This document shows, in pieces, positions 6,798 to 13,608 of a stretch of 13,608 nucleotides of DNA. The position numbers were made by a program, and so were the translations under genes. Numbering within the stretch: the first letter of the stretch is position 1; every line of letters begins with the position of its first letter. A model generated the notes under the pieces. That model had not been told where the DNA came from, ran no database searches, and was given only the letters and a program-made list of their open reading frames with translations. The DNA is taken from positions 1 to 13,608 of the forward strand of contig JABMPG010000447.1 in the NCBI GenBank assembly GCA_013203855.1, given 5' to 3'. The DNA comes from a bacterium. GTDB lineage: Bacteria; Sumerlaeota; Sumerlaeia; UBA8349.

Positions 6798-7856
6798 CTA
6801 TCGCATGTCAAGCGCGGCGCGGATCATGGCGAAGTACTGCGGGTCCGGCACGTATTCAGGCACGCTGTTGCCGGTTCCGAGCGCGTAGGCACCCGATGGG
6901 GCGGATTTCTCGAGCATCGCCTTGGCGCGCTCGTAGACGGCCTCGGGCTCGTGCCGACAGACAAAGTCCACGTCCATACCGCCCATGATGGCGATGCGGT
7001 CGTGGTACTTTTCCCAGGCTTGTTCGACGGGCTGGATCGTGTCCTCGTAGGAATGCTTGCCGTCGTACTGAATGTCGTCGACGATATCGTCCATGACCGA
7101 GAATAGGCAGCCGCAGGAGTGGAGAATGGCGGGACGTCCGGCTCCGTGGGCGCGGGCGACTATTTCCTTGTGCCAGGGGAAAACGAAGCGTCGCATGTCG
7201 GCGGGAGAGAGCATGGTCTGCGACTTGAAGCCCCAGTCGTCGTTGCCGATAATGGCGCCGACGGTCTCATGCTCCAGGCAGCGCTCGTAGTAGCGGATCA
7301 GGCGGGATCCGATGGCTTCGAATATATCGAAGACGAGCTGTTCGTCTAGAGCGATGAGGACGCAGAGCGTCTCGTAGCCGACGACCCGGATGGCGTTTTC
7401 GAGGACGCCGCCGGGGCTGTGAACGATGATTTTCATGCCTTCTGGAAGGATTTCCTTCAGATCGTCGAGGATCTGGTAGTTCGCCGCGTCCGGATCGGGC
7501 CAGGAGTAGGCATCGAAGGAGGCGCGGTCGGAAATAACACCGCCCTCGTTGATGGAATAGGTTTTTGCGCGATGAATCTCTCCCACGGAGAAATTGAACT
7601 TGGGGATGAGTTGAGTCGCGTAGTCGTAGCCGACGTTGCGGTAGGCCGTGATGTAGAGGTTGGCCAGGGCGAGGGCGTCGGGCGCTTCCCCGACTGTCAT
7701 CCGGGCGACCTTTTGATAGAGAGGCCGATTCAGGAAGAACTCGAACAGCGTCGGGCGGGAAGGGACCTCGCGTCTCAGGACGGCCAGCAGGTTTTCGAAA
7801 CTGGGCGGCGTCGAAGCCAGGGGGGCCTCGGACCAGTTCTGAGTGTGCAACGTCAT
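6798..7856 (-). CDS. URO-D superfamily protein, first gene of the cluster
   Basis: This 352-residue member of the URO-D superfamily carries AILHSCGCLFSVMDDIVDDI (H246, C248, plus C250), GKHSYEDTIQPVEQA, IMGGMDVDFVCRH and GTGNSVPEYVPDPQY. The KHSyED, GG-DVDF and GTGNSV blocks mark a subfamily distinct from the other three genes here. The third MtaA-type Cys is missing; the tail reads YALGTGNSV. The ATG at 7856 is chosen because GGAGA precedes it by 5 bases; the ATG at 7868 and the longer frame to 8012 lack a ribosome site or homology. It is transcribed first from the promoter at 7926-7953, with an mRNA leader of about 60 bases. The superfamily is clear, but substrate and partner are unknown. 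Confidence 0.87.
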   Translation of the reverse strand: MTLHTQNWSEAPLASTPPSFENLLAVLRREVPSRPTLFEFFLNRPLYQKVARMTVGEAPDALALANLYITAYRNVGYDYATQLIPKFNFSVGEIHRAKTYSINEGGVISDRASFDAYSWPDPDAANYQILDDLKEILPEGMKIIVHSPGGVLENAIRVVGYETLCVLIALDEQLVFDIFEAIGSRLIRYYERCLEHETVGAIIGNDDWGFKSQTMLSPADMRRFVFPWHKEIVARAHGAGRPAILHSCGCLFSVMDDIVDDIQYDGKHSYEDTIQPVEQAWEKYHDRIAIMGGMDVDFVCRHEPEAVYERAKAMLEKSAPSGAYALGTGNSVPEYVPDPQYFAMIRAALDMR

Positions 7857-7925
7857 GGGATTCTCCATGGAAAGGAAAGTGTCAGGGCAGTCCCGCATAT
7901 CGAAGAAGGCACCCAAATCATCGCC

Positions 7926-7953
7926 ATTATCCTGCTCTCGGCGTCTTTGGCAA
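7926..7953 (-). promoter_or_regulatory. Sigma70-type promoter of the URO-D cluster
   Basis: On the minus strand TTGCCA (7948-7953) and GATAAT (7926-7931) are separated by 16 bases; the -10 matches the consensus at five of six positions. Transcription would start near 7918, about 60 bases before the first URO-D gene. This is the best promoter match in the window. Confidence 0.55.
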
Positions 7954-7957
7954 GCCT

Positions 7958-7988
7958 GTTCCGAACGGTTCCGAGAAAAACTTTCTCG
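7958..7988. promoter_or_regulatory. Palindrome and direct repeat upstream of the URO-D promoter
   Basis: A perfect inverted repeat CGAGAAA-AAC-TTTCTCG occupies 7972-7988, and a direct repeat GTTCCGA occurs at 7958-7964 and 7968-7974, enclosing GAAC-G-GTTC at 7963-7971. All lie within 35 bases upstream of the -35 box, where an activator would bind. The repeats are seen; the regulatory role is inferred. Confidence 0.4.
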
Positions 7989-8070
7989 AATGGGCAACGA
8001 TGGGACGACCATGTGGATGAAGATTCAGAAAACTCGGCCCCCGGTGGGAAAACACTCCGTCTTTTCCCGT

Positions 8071-8367
8071 CTCGGTCTGATAGACATTCCAGGCGGATTT
8101 CAAGTCCTGGGGGGAGCCGAAGATCCGCGTGAACTCTTCCCTGCGAAACAGTGCGCTTCACCAGTTCGGTTGCAGGTTCCGCATGGAGGCGACGTATCGG
8201 GACAGATCGCGGGGTCGCTTTTCGAAGAGAAACCGGAAGAAGCCTGAGGCCCGGGCGTAGAGGTCGGGTCCGTTGGCTGGCGCCTGGCAGAGGACAATGA
8301 ATCGGGCCACTGATACTCTTGCATCTTTTGAGGGGAAATCCTTCCCGGTATGGGGTCTTTCCTTATC
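8071..8367 (-). pseudogene. Decayed coding remnant interrupted by an in-frame TGA
   Basis: A minus-strand frame opens after a TGA at 8368-8370 and reads 69 codons, including LYARASGFFRFLFEKRPRDL and SRYVASMRNLQPNW. It meets a TGA at 8158-8160 and then continues in the same frame with FRREEFTRIFGSPQDLKSAW. The amphipathic, protein-like character on both sides of the stop suggests one ancestral gene with a nonsense mutation. The pattern loosely recalls the C-terminal part of peptidase-MA-like or DUF1570-type proteins, but I cannot confirm this. No start codon with a ribosome site exists, and an earlier in-frame stop cuts it off upstream. The rest of 7869-8395 holds only the URO-D promoter region. 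Confidence 0.4.
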
Positions 8368-8395
8368 TCACCGGTCGACTCGACGGGGAATAAGC

Positions 8396-8425
8396 TTGAC
8401 GGGAACTACGGCCATTGAGAAGAAT
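8396..8425 (+). promoter_or_regulatory. Possible promoter of the leader and histidine kinase
   Basis: TTGACG (8396-8401, five of six to consensus) is followed after 18 bases by AAGAAT (8420-8425, four of six). Transcription would start near 8432, giving a leader of about 145 bases before the kinase ATG. It is the only reasonable plus-strand promoter I see between the remnant and the kinase. Confidence 0.35.
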
Positions 8426-8464
8426 ATGTGGGTACTTGTACGGGTAGAGAGGAGTGTGAGAAAT

Positions 8465-8509
8465 ATGGAAAAGATTCTACCCACACTCCGTCAACTTGGG
8501 CCGTCCTGA
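8465..8509 (+). CDS. Possible leader peptide (14 aa) upstream of the kinase
   Basis: A short ORF reads MEKILPTLRQLGPS and stops at a TGA at 8507-8509. AGGAG at 8450-8454 lies about 10 bases before the ATG, a usable but long spacing. Its final codons (CTT GGG CCG TCC) are the 5' arm of the terminator stem, and its stop codon falls in the loop, so a ribosome at the stop would prevent the stem from forming. No run of one amino acid's codons is present, though four of the fourteen are Leu and two are Pro. The ribosome-site region itself can pair: GGAGTGTG at 8451-8458 is complementary to CACACTCC at 8482-8489. Translation is unproven, and an ORF this short can occur by chance. Confidence 0.4.
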   Translation: MEKILPTLRQLGPS

Positions 8510-8538
8510 TCTTGCAAGGACGGCTCAGTCCGTTTTTT
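8496..8538 (+). terminator. Intrinsic terminator in the kinase leader (attenuator candidate)
   Basis: TTGGGCCGTCCT (8496-8507) pairs with AGGACGGCTCAG (8517-8528), forming 12 base pairs including two G-U, around a 9-base loop. Four bases later come six Ts (8533-8538). The structure is oriented to stop plus-strand transcripts, yet it lies 38 bases before the kinase start and no full plus-strand gene precedes it. A competing pair, AGTCCG (8527-8532) with CGGACT (8542-8547), overlaps the terminator's 3' edge. Confidence 0.6.
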
Positions 8539-8575
8539 GCCCGGACTAAAATGTTCGATTCTGGGAGAGGTAGAG

Positions 8576-10660
8576 ATGTTGAGGATACCGGAAGACGCAC
8601 TACGCCAAGCCAAGGGGTTAGGCACCACCGTTCTCGATATGGTCGGCGCCCTTGTGGTGGTTCTGGATACCGAGGGGAAAATCATCAGGTTCAATCGCGC
8701 GTGCGAAGAACTGACCGGTTACAGTCAGGCGGAGGTGACGGGACGTCCCTTTTTCGATGTCCTGCTCACACCGGAGAAATCGGATCGGATTGGTGGCCTT
8801 TTCGAGTCGTTTGGGAGCGGGGACTGGCCGAGACGCTATCGGCATCACTGGCAGTCGAAGAACGGGGAGCGGCGTCTGATCGAGTGGAGCCATTCGGTTA
8901 TGATGGATGCCGAGGACAACGTCCGATACGTGACGGCTACCGGAGTGGACGTTACGGAACAGTCTCAGTTGGAGATCTTTCAGAATCTCACCGTCGAGGT
9001 CCTGGCGCTTCTGAACCGTCCCGGCCGGGAAGTTCTGGCGAAGATTGCGGAACTGATTCAGAGGGCGCTGGAGGCGGAGGCCGTCGGGATTCGGCTCAGG
9101 GAAGAGAATGATTTCCCGTATTTTGTTGCCCGGGGTTATTCGGCGGATTTTATGGAAGCGGAGAATTTTCTCTGCGCCCACGGTGAGCAGGGGTGCCCCC
9201 GAGATGGATCTCAGAGGCTGGAGTGTCTGTGTGGCTGCGTGATCGAGGGGACTGTTAACCGGGAGAAATCCTACTTCACCGAAGGCGGGAGTTTTTTCAG
9301 CAATCACGCGAGCGAGCTGTCGTTCGACGGCGATATTTTCAGTTTTCGGGGTCGCTGCATCAAGGAAGGCTACGAGTCGGTGGCCATGGTTCCGATTCGA
9401 AATGACGATGAAATCGTCGGGCTGATCCAGGTGAATGACCGCAGGCCAGACCGATTTTCGCCGGTGGTGGTCTGGTTTCTTGAACAGTTCGGTTCGCACG
9501 TCGGCCTGGCTATCAAGCACCAGCGCGCGGAGGAAGCCTTGCGGATCAGCGAGGAGCGGTTTCGCCTGATGGCCGAAGGGGTTCAGGACGTGTTCTATGT
9601 GGGCACTCCCGGCTTGAAGAGCGTTCTATACGTCAATCCGGCCTATGAAATTCTGTTCGGCCGGTCGAGCGGGAGCCTGATCTGCGATCCAGGGTCGATT
9701 CTGGCAGCCGTTCATCCCGAGGACCGGGGCGAGGTGGCCGTGGGGCTCATGGAGACCGAAGCGGTCGAATGGCGACGGGAATACCGGGCCGTTCGGCCGG
9801 ACGGGTCGGTGCGTTACCTCGACCATCGGGTTTTTCCCATCCAGGGGACCTCGGGCGAAGTGTCGTTTGTGGCGGGCAGCATCATCGATATCACCGAGCG
9901 CAGGCAGGCCGAAGAGAAGCTGAAAGATCTGAATGAGGGCCTGGAGTCCCGGGTTCAGGAACGCACGGTTCTTCTGGAGAAACGGGCTGACCAGCTGCGC
10001 GCCCTCGCGGGAGAGCTCTCTCGCACGGAGGAACGGGAGCGGCGGCGGCTGGCGCAGATTCTCCATGATGTTCTCCAGCAGAATCTGGCCGCAGCCAAGA
10101 ATCAGATCGCTCTCCTGCGCGGGCAGAGCCCGGACCCAGGCTTGGCCCGGATTCTCCAGCAGGTTGAGGGGCTTCTGGCAGAATCGATCCAGACTTCGCG
10201 TTCCCTCACCGTGGAACTGAGTCCGCCGATCCTGTACGACAGCGGGTTAGCGGTAGCGCTGGAATGGCTGAGCATCCATATGGAGGAAAAGCACGGCCTG
10301 AAGGTGGAGGTGGAGGCCCAGGTGGAGGCCGAGCCGGATTCGGAGGGATTTCGGTGTCTCCTTTTTCAGGCGGCCCGGGAGCTTCTCTTCAACATCGTCA
10401 AGCACGCCGGAGTTCAGGAAGCACACGTTCGCCTGGATCTTTCGGAGGATGGTCGAGCGCCTAGACTGGTTGTCTCGGACGCGGGCAATGGCTTCGACGC
10501 AACGGGTCTTTTCGAGAGGGCCGAGCGCCCCCGAGGGTTCGGTCTTTTCAGCATTCAGGAAAGGCTGGAACTGCTGGGAGGAAGCATGCGGATCGAGAGC
10601 AACCCAGGACAAGGCACCCGGATTACGCTGCATGCAAGTCCTGATCCGGCGGGCGGGTAA
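8576..10660 (+). CDS. PAS-GAF-PAS sensor histidine kinase (HisKA_3, NarL-type)
   Basis: This 694-residue soluble sensor kinase has no signal peptide or membrane helix. The order is PAS (about 10-125), GAF (about 140-325), PAS (about 335-450), a coiled coil, a HisKA_3 dimerisation helix with H497 in AQILHDVLQQN, and HATPase_c with the N-box ELLFNIVKHA (N606), G1 box DAGNGFD (D635) and RGFGLFSIQERL. The NarL/DegS-type kinase module autophosphorylates H497 and would signal to a LuxR-type regulator, but none is adjacent. The GAF is Cys-rich (C200, C207, C217, C219, C221, C261), including LECLCGCVIEGT and YFTEGGSFFSN, which fits a GAF subfamily common in deltaproteobacterial kinases; metal, redox or ligand sensing is possible but unproven. 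The ATG at 8576 has GGGAGAGG five bases upstream, preferred to the TTG at 8537. Expression may be set by the leader structure. Confidence 0.93.
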   Translation: MLRIPEDALRQAKGLGTTVLDMVGALVVVLDTEGKIIRFNRACEELTGYSQAEVTGRPFFDVLLTPEKSDRIGGLFESFGSGDWPRRYRHHWQSKNGERRLIEWSHSVMMDAEDNVRYVTATGVDVTEQSQLEIFQNLTVEVLALLNRPGREVLAKIAELIQRALEAEAVGIRLREENDFPYFVARGYSADFMEAENFLCAHGEQGCPRDGSQRLECLCGCVIEGTVNREKSYFTEGGSFFSNHASELSFDGDIFSFRGRCIKEGYESVAMVPIRNDDEIVGLIQVNDRRPDRFSPVVVWFLEQFGSHVGLAIKHQRAEEALRISEERFRLMAEGVQDVFYVGTPGLKSVLYVNPAYEILFGRSSGSLICDPGSILAAVHPEDRGEVAVGLMETEAVEWRREYRAVRPDGSVRYLDHRVFPIQGTSGEVSFVAGSIIDITERRQAEEKLKDLNEGLESRVQERTVLLEKRADQLRALAGELSRTEERERRRLAQILHDVLQQNLAAAKNQIALLRGQSPDPGLARILQQVEGLLAESIQTSRSLTVELSPPILYDSGLAVALEWLSIHMEEKHGLKVEVEAQVEAEPDSEGFRCLLFQAARELLFNIVKHAGVQEAHVRLDLSEDGRAPRLVVSDAGNGFDATGLFERAERPRGFGLFSIQERLELLGGSMRIESNPGQGTRITLHASPDPAGG

Positions 10661-10703
10661 GTGGGCAGATTCAGAAGTGCAATGGCGACCGGGGCGCGCG
10701 TGC

Positions 10704-10731
10704 TTGCGTGAGCTCCTTTAGCATTTACTAT
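10704..10731 (+). promoter_or_regulatory. Sigma70-like promoter of the PBP gene
   Basis: TTGCGT (10704-10709) and TACTAT (10726-10731) are separated by 16 bases in the 114-base gap between the kinase and the penicillin-binding protein. The predicted start near 10738 would leave about 37 bases before the ATG at 10775. No terminator is visible after the kinase, so some read-through is likely. Confidence 0.45.
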
Positions 10732-10774
10732 TGCGCGGGCCAAGCCGGTGCGCCGCACGTTCGACGAGGTGGAG

Positions 10775-13504
10775 ATGGATTCTGAGAAAAAGCCTTCCGG
10801 AGCTTCCCGAAAACGGCAGCCTTCCCGCCATCCGCTGGCTTGGAGCCTTCGAGCCTGGTTGTGGATTCTGGTGATCGGCGCCGCATCGGTGGCCGGCCTT
10901 TGCGTCGGCACCTTCTTCGGTTTCCTGTCCAAGCAGGACCCCATTCCTGAACTGGAGCACTATGATCCGCCCCAGGTAACGCGGGTCTATGACCGCACCG
11001 GTCGCGAGGTCGTGGCTCGGTTTTTCGACGAAAATCGCGAGGTCGTGGCACAGGCCCAGATGCCTCTGCGGCTGAAACAGGCCTTTCTTTCGGTGGAGGA
11101 CGAGCGCTTCTATCAGCATTTCGGGGTGGATGTCCAGGGCGTCATCCGCGCCATGGTCGCCAACATCCAGAGCGGCTCGATCACCCAGGGCGGTAGCACG
11201 ATCACCCAGCAACTCGCACGCAATATCCTCCCTCGCAAGATCGGCAGCGAGCGGTCCTTCGAGCGCAAGTTCCGCGAAGCCCTGGCCGCCTTTCTGATCG
11301 AGCAGCGTTACTCCAAGGACCAGATTCTCGAGTTCTATCTGAATCACATCTTCCTCGGCCATAACGCTTACGGCGTGCAGTCCGCCGCCAAGACCTACTT
11401 TGGCAAGGACGTGCGCGACCTGAGCCTTGGTGAGTCCGCGTGTCTCGCCGCAGTCCCGAAATCCCCCACGATGATGAACCCGCGGACCAATCCGGAGAAG
11501 CTGAAGATCCGGCGAAACCTGATCCTCTCCAACATGGCCCGTCTCGGTTACATCGAGCCCGAGACCGCCGATGTCGCCCGAAAAGAGGATCTCGTCACTA
11601 CCCGCACCCTTGGCCCGCGCGTCCAGTTCCCTTATTTCAACAACGACTACCTCCGCCAGACCCTCCGGGAGAACGCGGAGATCGGCGAGGACCTGCTTCT
11701 GCGCGGCGGTTATCACGTCTACTCCTCCCAAGATACAGCCTATCAGCGGATCGTCCAGGAAGAGGTCGCACGTGCCCTTCCCGGCCTTGAGCAGGAATGG
11801 CAGCAGCGCAAGTATCACACGGGCTGGCAGCCCCATCGCCTGCGGATCGAACGCCGAGAGTTCCCGAAAAAACACGGCGATCTCGTCCCTCGTCCGGGCC
11901 AGACCCGACTGGCAAAGATCACATCGGTCCGCCCCGACGGCGTCGAAGTCGAGATCGAAGGCTACACCGGTTTCGCTCCCCTCGTAAAGATCATGGCCGT
12001 CAAGCCGGGCTCGAAGGAACCGGTCTGGACCGGCCGATACAAGAAGCCGTGGTTTTTCCCCGAGGAGGTTCTCAAGGAAGGCGAATACATCGACGTGGTT
12101 GTCCGCGAAGTGTCGAAGTCCGGCCAGACGATGGTGCTGCGCCTCTACGACGAGACCCACATCCAGGCCGCGGCCGTCCTTCTCGAAGCGAAGACAGGCC
12201 GCATTCTCGCCATGTCCGGCGGGGCGGACTACTATGATGTCCAGAATAGCGGCATGTTCAACCGCGCCACCGCGACTCCCGGACGGCAGCCCGGCTCAGC
12301 TTTCAAGCCCCTTCTCTACGCGACGGCGCTGGAGAATGGCTACACGCTCGGCTCGGTTATCATGGACGACCGCACCGTGTTCGGCACGGCCAGGATGCCC
12401 TACCTGCCGCGCAACTATGAAAACGAGTACTATGGTCCCACCACCCTCCTCAGGGGCCTCTCGAAATCCAATAACGTGGTAACGGTGAAACTGCTCCACG
12501 CTTTGGGTTTCCGCAAGGCGCTCCCCGGGTACTACAAGTTCGATATTCTTGACGACGAACCGACGTGGAATCTCCCCTCGGGTCAACTTTCCGTCTGCCT
12601 CGGGTCGCATAGCGCCACGCCTCTCTCCATGGCCGCGGCCTATCTCCCCTTCACGCGCAAGGGCCTCATCATCGAGCCCATCGGCGTTACCCGGGTGGCC
12701 GACCTGAACGGCGAGACGATCCAGACGATCAAGCCGCGCGAGCGCTACGTCATATCGCCCGAGACGGCCTATATCGCCACATACATGCTGGGAGAAGTCG
12801 TCCACCGCGGCACCGGCAAGCCAGTGATCGGCGATTACTTCGACTGGACCAAGACCCCCGCCATGGGAGGGAAAACGGGAACGACCACCGACTGCGTCGA
12901 CGCGTGGTTTGTCGGCTTCACACCCGACCTCGTCCTCGCGGTTTGGGTCGGCTTCGATCAGCACCGTCCCATGGGCCCGGGGATGACCGGCTCGCGTTGC
13001 GCCGCGCCGATCTGGCGGGCGATCATGGAGCGGGTCATCGCCACGCGCAAGGACTGGAAGATGGACTTCGACGTGCCCGCGAATATCGTCTTCCGCGATA
13101 TCTCTTCCCAGACCGGGCTCCTCATCGATCCCCAAGGCCGTCACGGAGAAGAGCAGGTCCTGTCCCATGTGCCCTTCGTGAAAGGAACGGAACCGACTGC
13201 TATCAGCCCGGGATACCAGGACTTTCCGTATTGGAAATACCAGAACCCGGACCCGGTGAAGAACCAGATCGAAAATCCCAACGAGATACCGCCCCATCTT
13301 CTGGCCGTCTGGCAGGCGGAACGAATCGAGCGGGGATATATTCCGACTGAACTCGAGGAGGTCTGGGACGAGGATGTGTCCATGCACGGCGGAGATGAAA
13401 CGGCGGATACTCCGGCGTTCATGCCCGACGCCGCTGTTCCCCCTGCCTCCGAGTCCGAGCCTCAGCCCGAGCGAACCCCGGACGATCTGGCTCTGCCGTT
13501 CTAA
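10775..13504 (+). CDS. Class A penicillin-binding protein (PBP1A-type transglycosylase/transpeptidase)
   Basis: This 909-residue bifunctional peptidoglycan synthase is anchored in the inner membrane by a helix at about residues 26-50, after a short basic cytosolic tail. The glycosyltransferase domain has EDERFYQHFGVD (catalytic E108), GGSTITQQLARN (139-150) and LNHIFLGHNAYGVQSAAKTY. An OB-type linker region follows (about 378-470). The transpeptidase domain has SAFK (S508 nucleophile, K511), SNN (S565-N567) and KTGT (K700-G702). All catalytic motifs are intact. After VFRDISSQTG comes an extended C-terminal tail ending in a Pro/Glu/Asp-rich segment, a little longer than the 850-residue E. coli PBP1A. 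The ATG at 10775 is chosen because GAGG precedes it by 5 bases; the GTG at 10748 lacks a ribosome site. Homology to PBP1A is strong, but I do not assign mrcA because the host lineage is uncertain. Confidence 0.95.
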   Translation: MDSEKKPSGASRKRQPSRHPLAWSLRAWLWILVIGAASVAGLCVGTFFGFLSKQDPIPELEHYDPPQVTRVYDRTGREVVARFFDENREVVAQAQMPLRLKQAFLSVEDERFYQHFGVDVQGVIRAMVANIQSGSITQGGSTITQQLARNILPRKIGSERSFERKFREALAAFLIEQRYSKDQILEFYLNHIFLGHNAYGVQSAAKTYFGKDVRDLSLGESACLAAVPKSPTMMNPRTNPEKLKIRRNLILSNMARLGYIEPETADVARKEDLVTTRTLGPRVQFPYFNNDYLRQTLRENAEIGEDLLLRGGYHVYSSQDTAYQRIVQEEVARALPGLEQEWQQRKYHTGWQPHRLRIERREFPKKHGDLVPRPGQTRLAKITSVRPDGVEVEIEGYTGFAPLVKIMAVKPGSKEPVWTGRYKKPWFFPEEVLKEGEYIDVVVREVSKSGQTMVLRLYDETHIQAAAVLLEAKTGRILAMSGGADYYDVQNSGMFNRATATPGRQPGSAFKPLLYATALENGYTLGSVIMDDRTVFGTARMPYLPRNYENEYYGPTTLLRGLSKSNNVVTVKLLHALGFRKALPGYYKFDILDDEPTWNLPSGQLSVCLGSHSATPLSMAAAYLPFTRKGLIIEPIGVTRVADLNGETIQTIKPRERYVISPETAYIATYMLGEVVHRGTGKPVIGDYFDWTKTPAMGGKTGTTTDCVDAWFVGFTPDLVLAVWVGFDQHRPMGPGMTGSRCAAPIWRAIMERVIATRKDWKMDFDVPANIVFRDISSQTGLLIDPQGRHGEEQVLSHVPFVKGTEPTAISPGYQDFPYWKYQNPDPVKNQIENPNEIPPHLLAVWQAERIERGYIPTELEEVWDEDVSMHGGDETADTPAFMPDAAVPPASESEPQPERTPDDLALPF

Positions 13505-13608
13505 AGTTTGCGCGCGGGGCGGCGGCCTTCTCTCAACTTTGATCACAGCCCAGCAAGTTATAGAAGTCCGGATTTCCTCAAAGCCCGATCGTGAACACGG
13601 GAGAGGAA
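13505..13608. other. Right-edge intergenic sequence
   Basis: No gene fits in these 104 bases. The last ten bases, GGGAGAGGAA, look like a ribosome binding site, so another plus-strand gene probably starts just beyond the window. CGTG-AA-CACG at about 13591-13600 is a very short palindrome. No terminator for the PBP transcript is evident. Confidence 0.3.

Noticed and set aside
3195..7856. Annotation of the URO-D genes as heme-biosynthetic uroporphyrinogen decarboxylase (hemE)
   Set aside because: The HxCG zinc motif, the tandem copies and the absence of other heme genes point to the MtaA/CmuA side of the superfamily.
10718..12160. 480-codon minus-strand open frame opposite the PBP gene
   Set aside because: It is antisense to an intact class A PBP with all catalytic motifs. 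Long antisense frames are expected in GC-rich genes, and no family is recognisable.
12296..13546. 416-codon minus-strand open frame opposite the PBP transpeptidase
   Set aside because: Same reasoning: composition mirrors the sense codons, and there is no ribosome site or domain.
1..13608. CRISPR arrays, tRNA, rRNA and insertion sequences
   Set aside because: No regularly spaced repeats, cloverleaf or rRNA blocks, transposase motifs or long terminal inverted repeats were found on either strand by reading.

Overview
The window is GC-rich bacterial chromosome. It carries a Gram-negative-style class A penicillin-binding protein, a GntR/ABC regulatory pair and a tandem family of uroporphyrinogen-decarboxylase-superfamily (MtaA/CmuA-like) proteins. 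Expansion of that family is typical of environmental anaerobes and of under-sampled phyla such as Sumerlaeota, Hydrogenedentota or Lentisphaerae. The placement is an inference with low confidence; no rRNA, tRNA or other taxonomic marker is present.

Layout. Positions 1-111 may hold the 5' end of a minus-strand gene that leaves the window. After about 430 bases without a recognisable gene comes a compact plus-strand cassette (558-2060) of three overlapping genes: a TIGR04255-family protein, a 64-residue small protein, and an uncharacterised protein with a TQDCDL motif. Sampled lines are about 50% GC inside the cassette and about 80% just outside it. Its right end abuts the broken 3' end of a minus-strand ABC-transporter ATPase, which keeps Walker A but lacks everything after about residue 121. 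That ATPase is overlapped by its YtrA-type GntR repressor (2461-2859), which has a good candidate operator, ACTGTA-N13-TACAGT. The cassette therefore looks like foreign DNA that replaced the end of a GntR-ABC operon.

From 7856 down to 3195 on the minus strand lie four URO-D/MtaA-like genes in a row, probably one operon read from a good sigma70-type promoter at 7926-7953. All four keep the HxCG zinc-ligand motif. Only the third gene in transcription order clearly keeps the third (Cys) ligand in an intact frame. The fourth has a one-base frameshift in a homopolymer just before its third Cys. No corrinoid protein or first methyltransferase is in the window.

Between this operon and the plus-strand genes is a decayed minus-strand coding remnant (8071-8367). 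Next comes a possible attenuator leader: a 14-codon leader ORF whose last codons form the 5' arm of a 12-bp terminator stem followed by six Ts. Downstream are a PAS-GAF-PAS-HisKA_3 histidine kinase with no partner regulator in view (8576-10660) and a full-length class A PBP (10775-13504).

The strongest leads are the three-gene TIGR04255 cassette with its insertion scar, the putative attenuator in front of the kinase, and the divergence of zinc ligands across the four URO-D paralogues.
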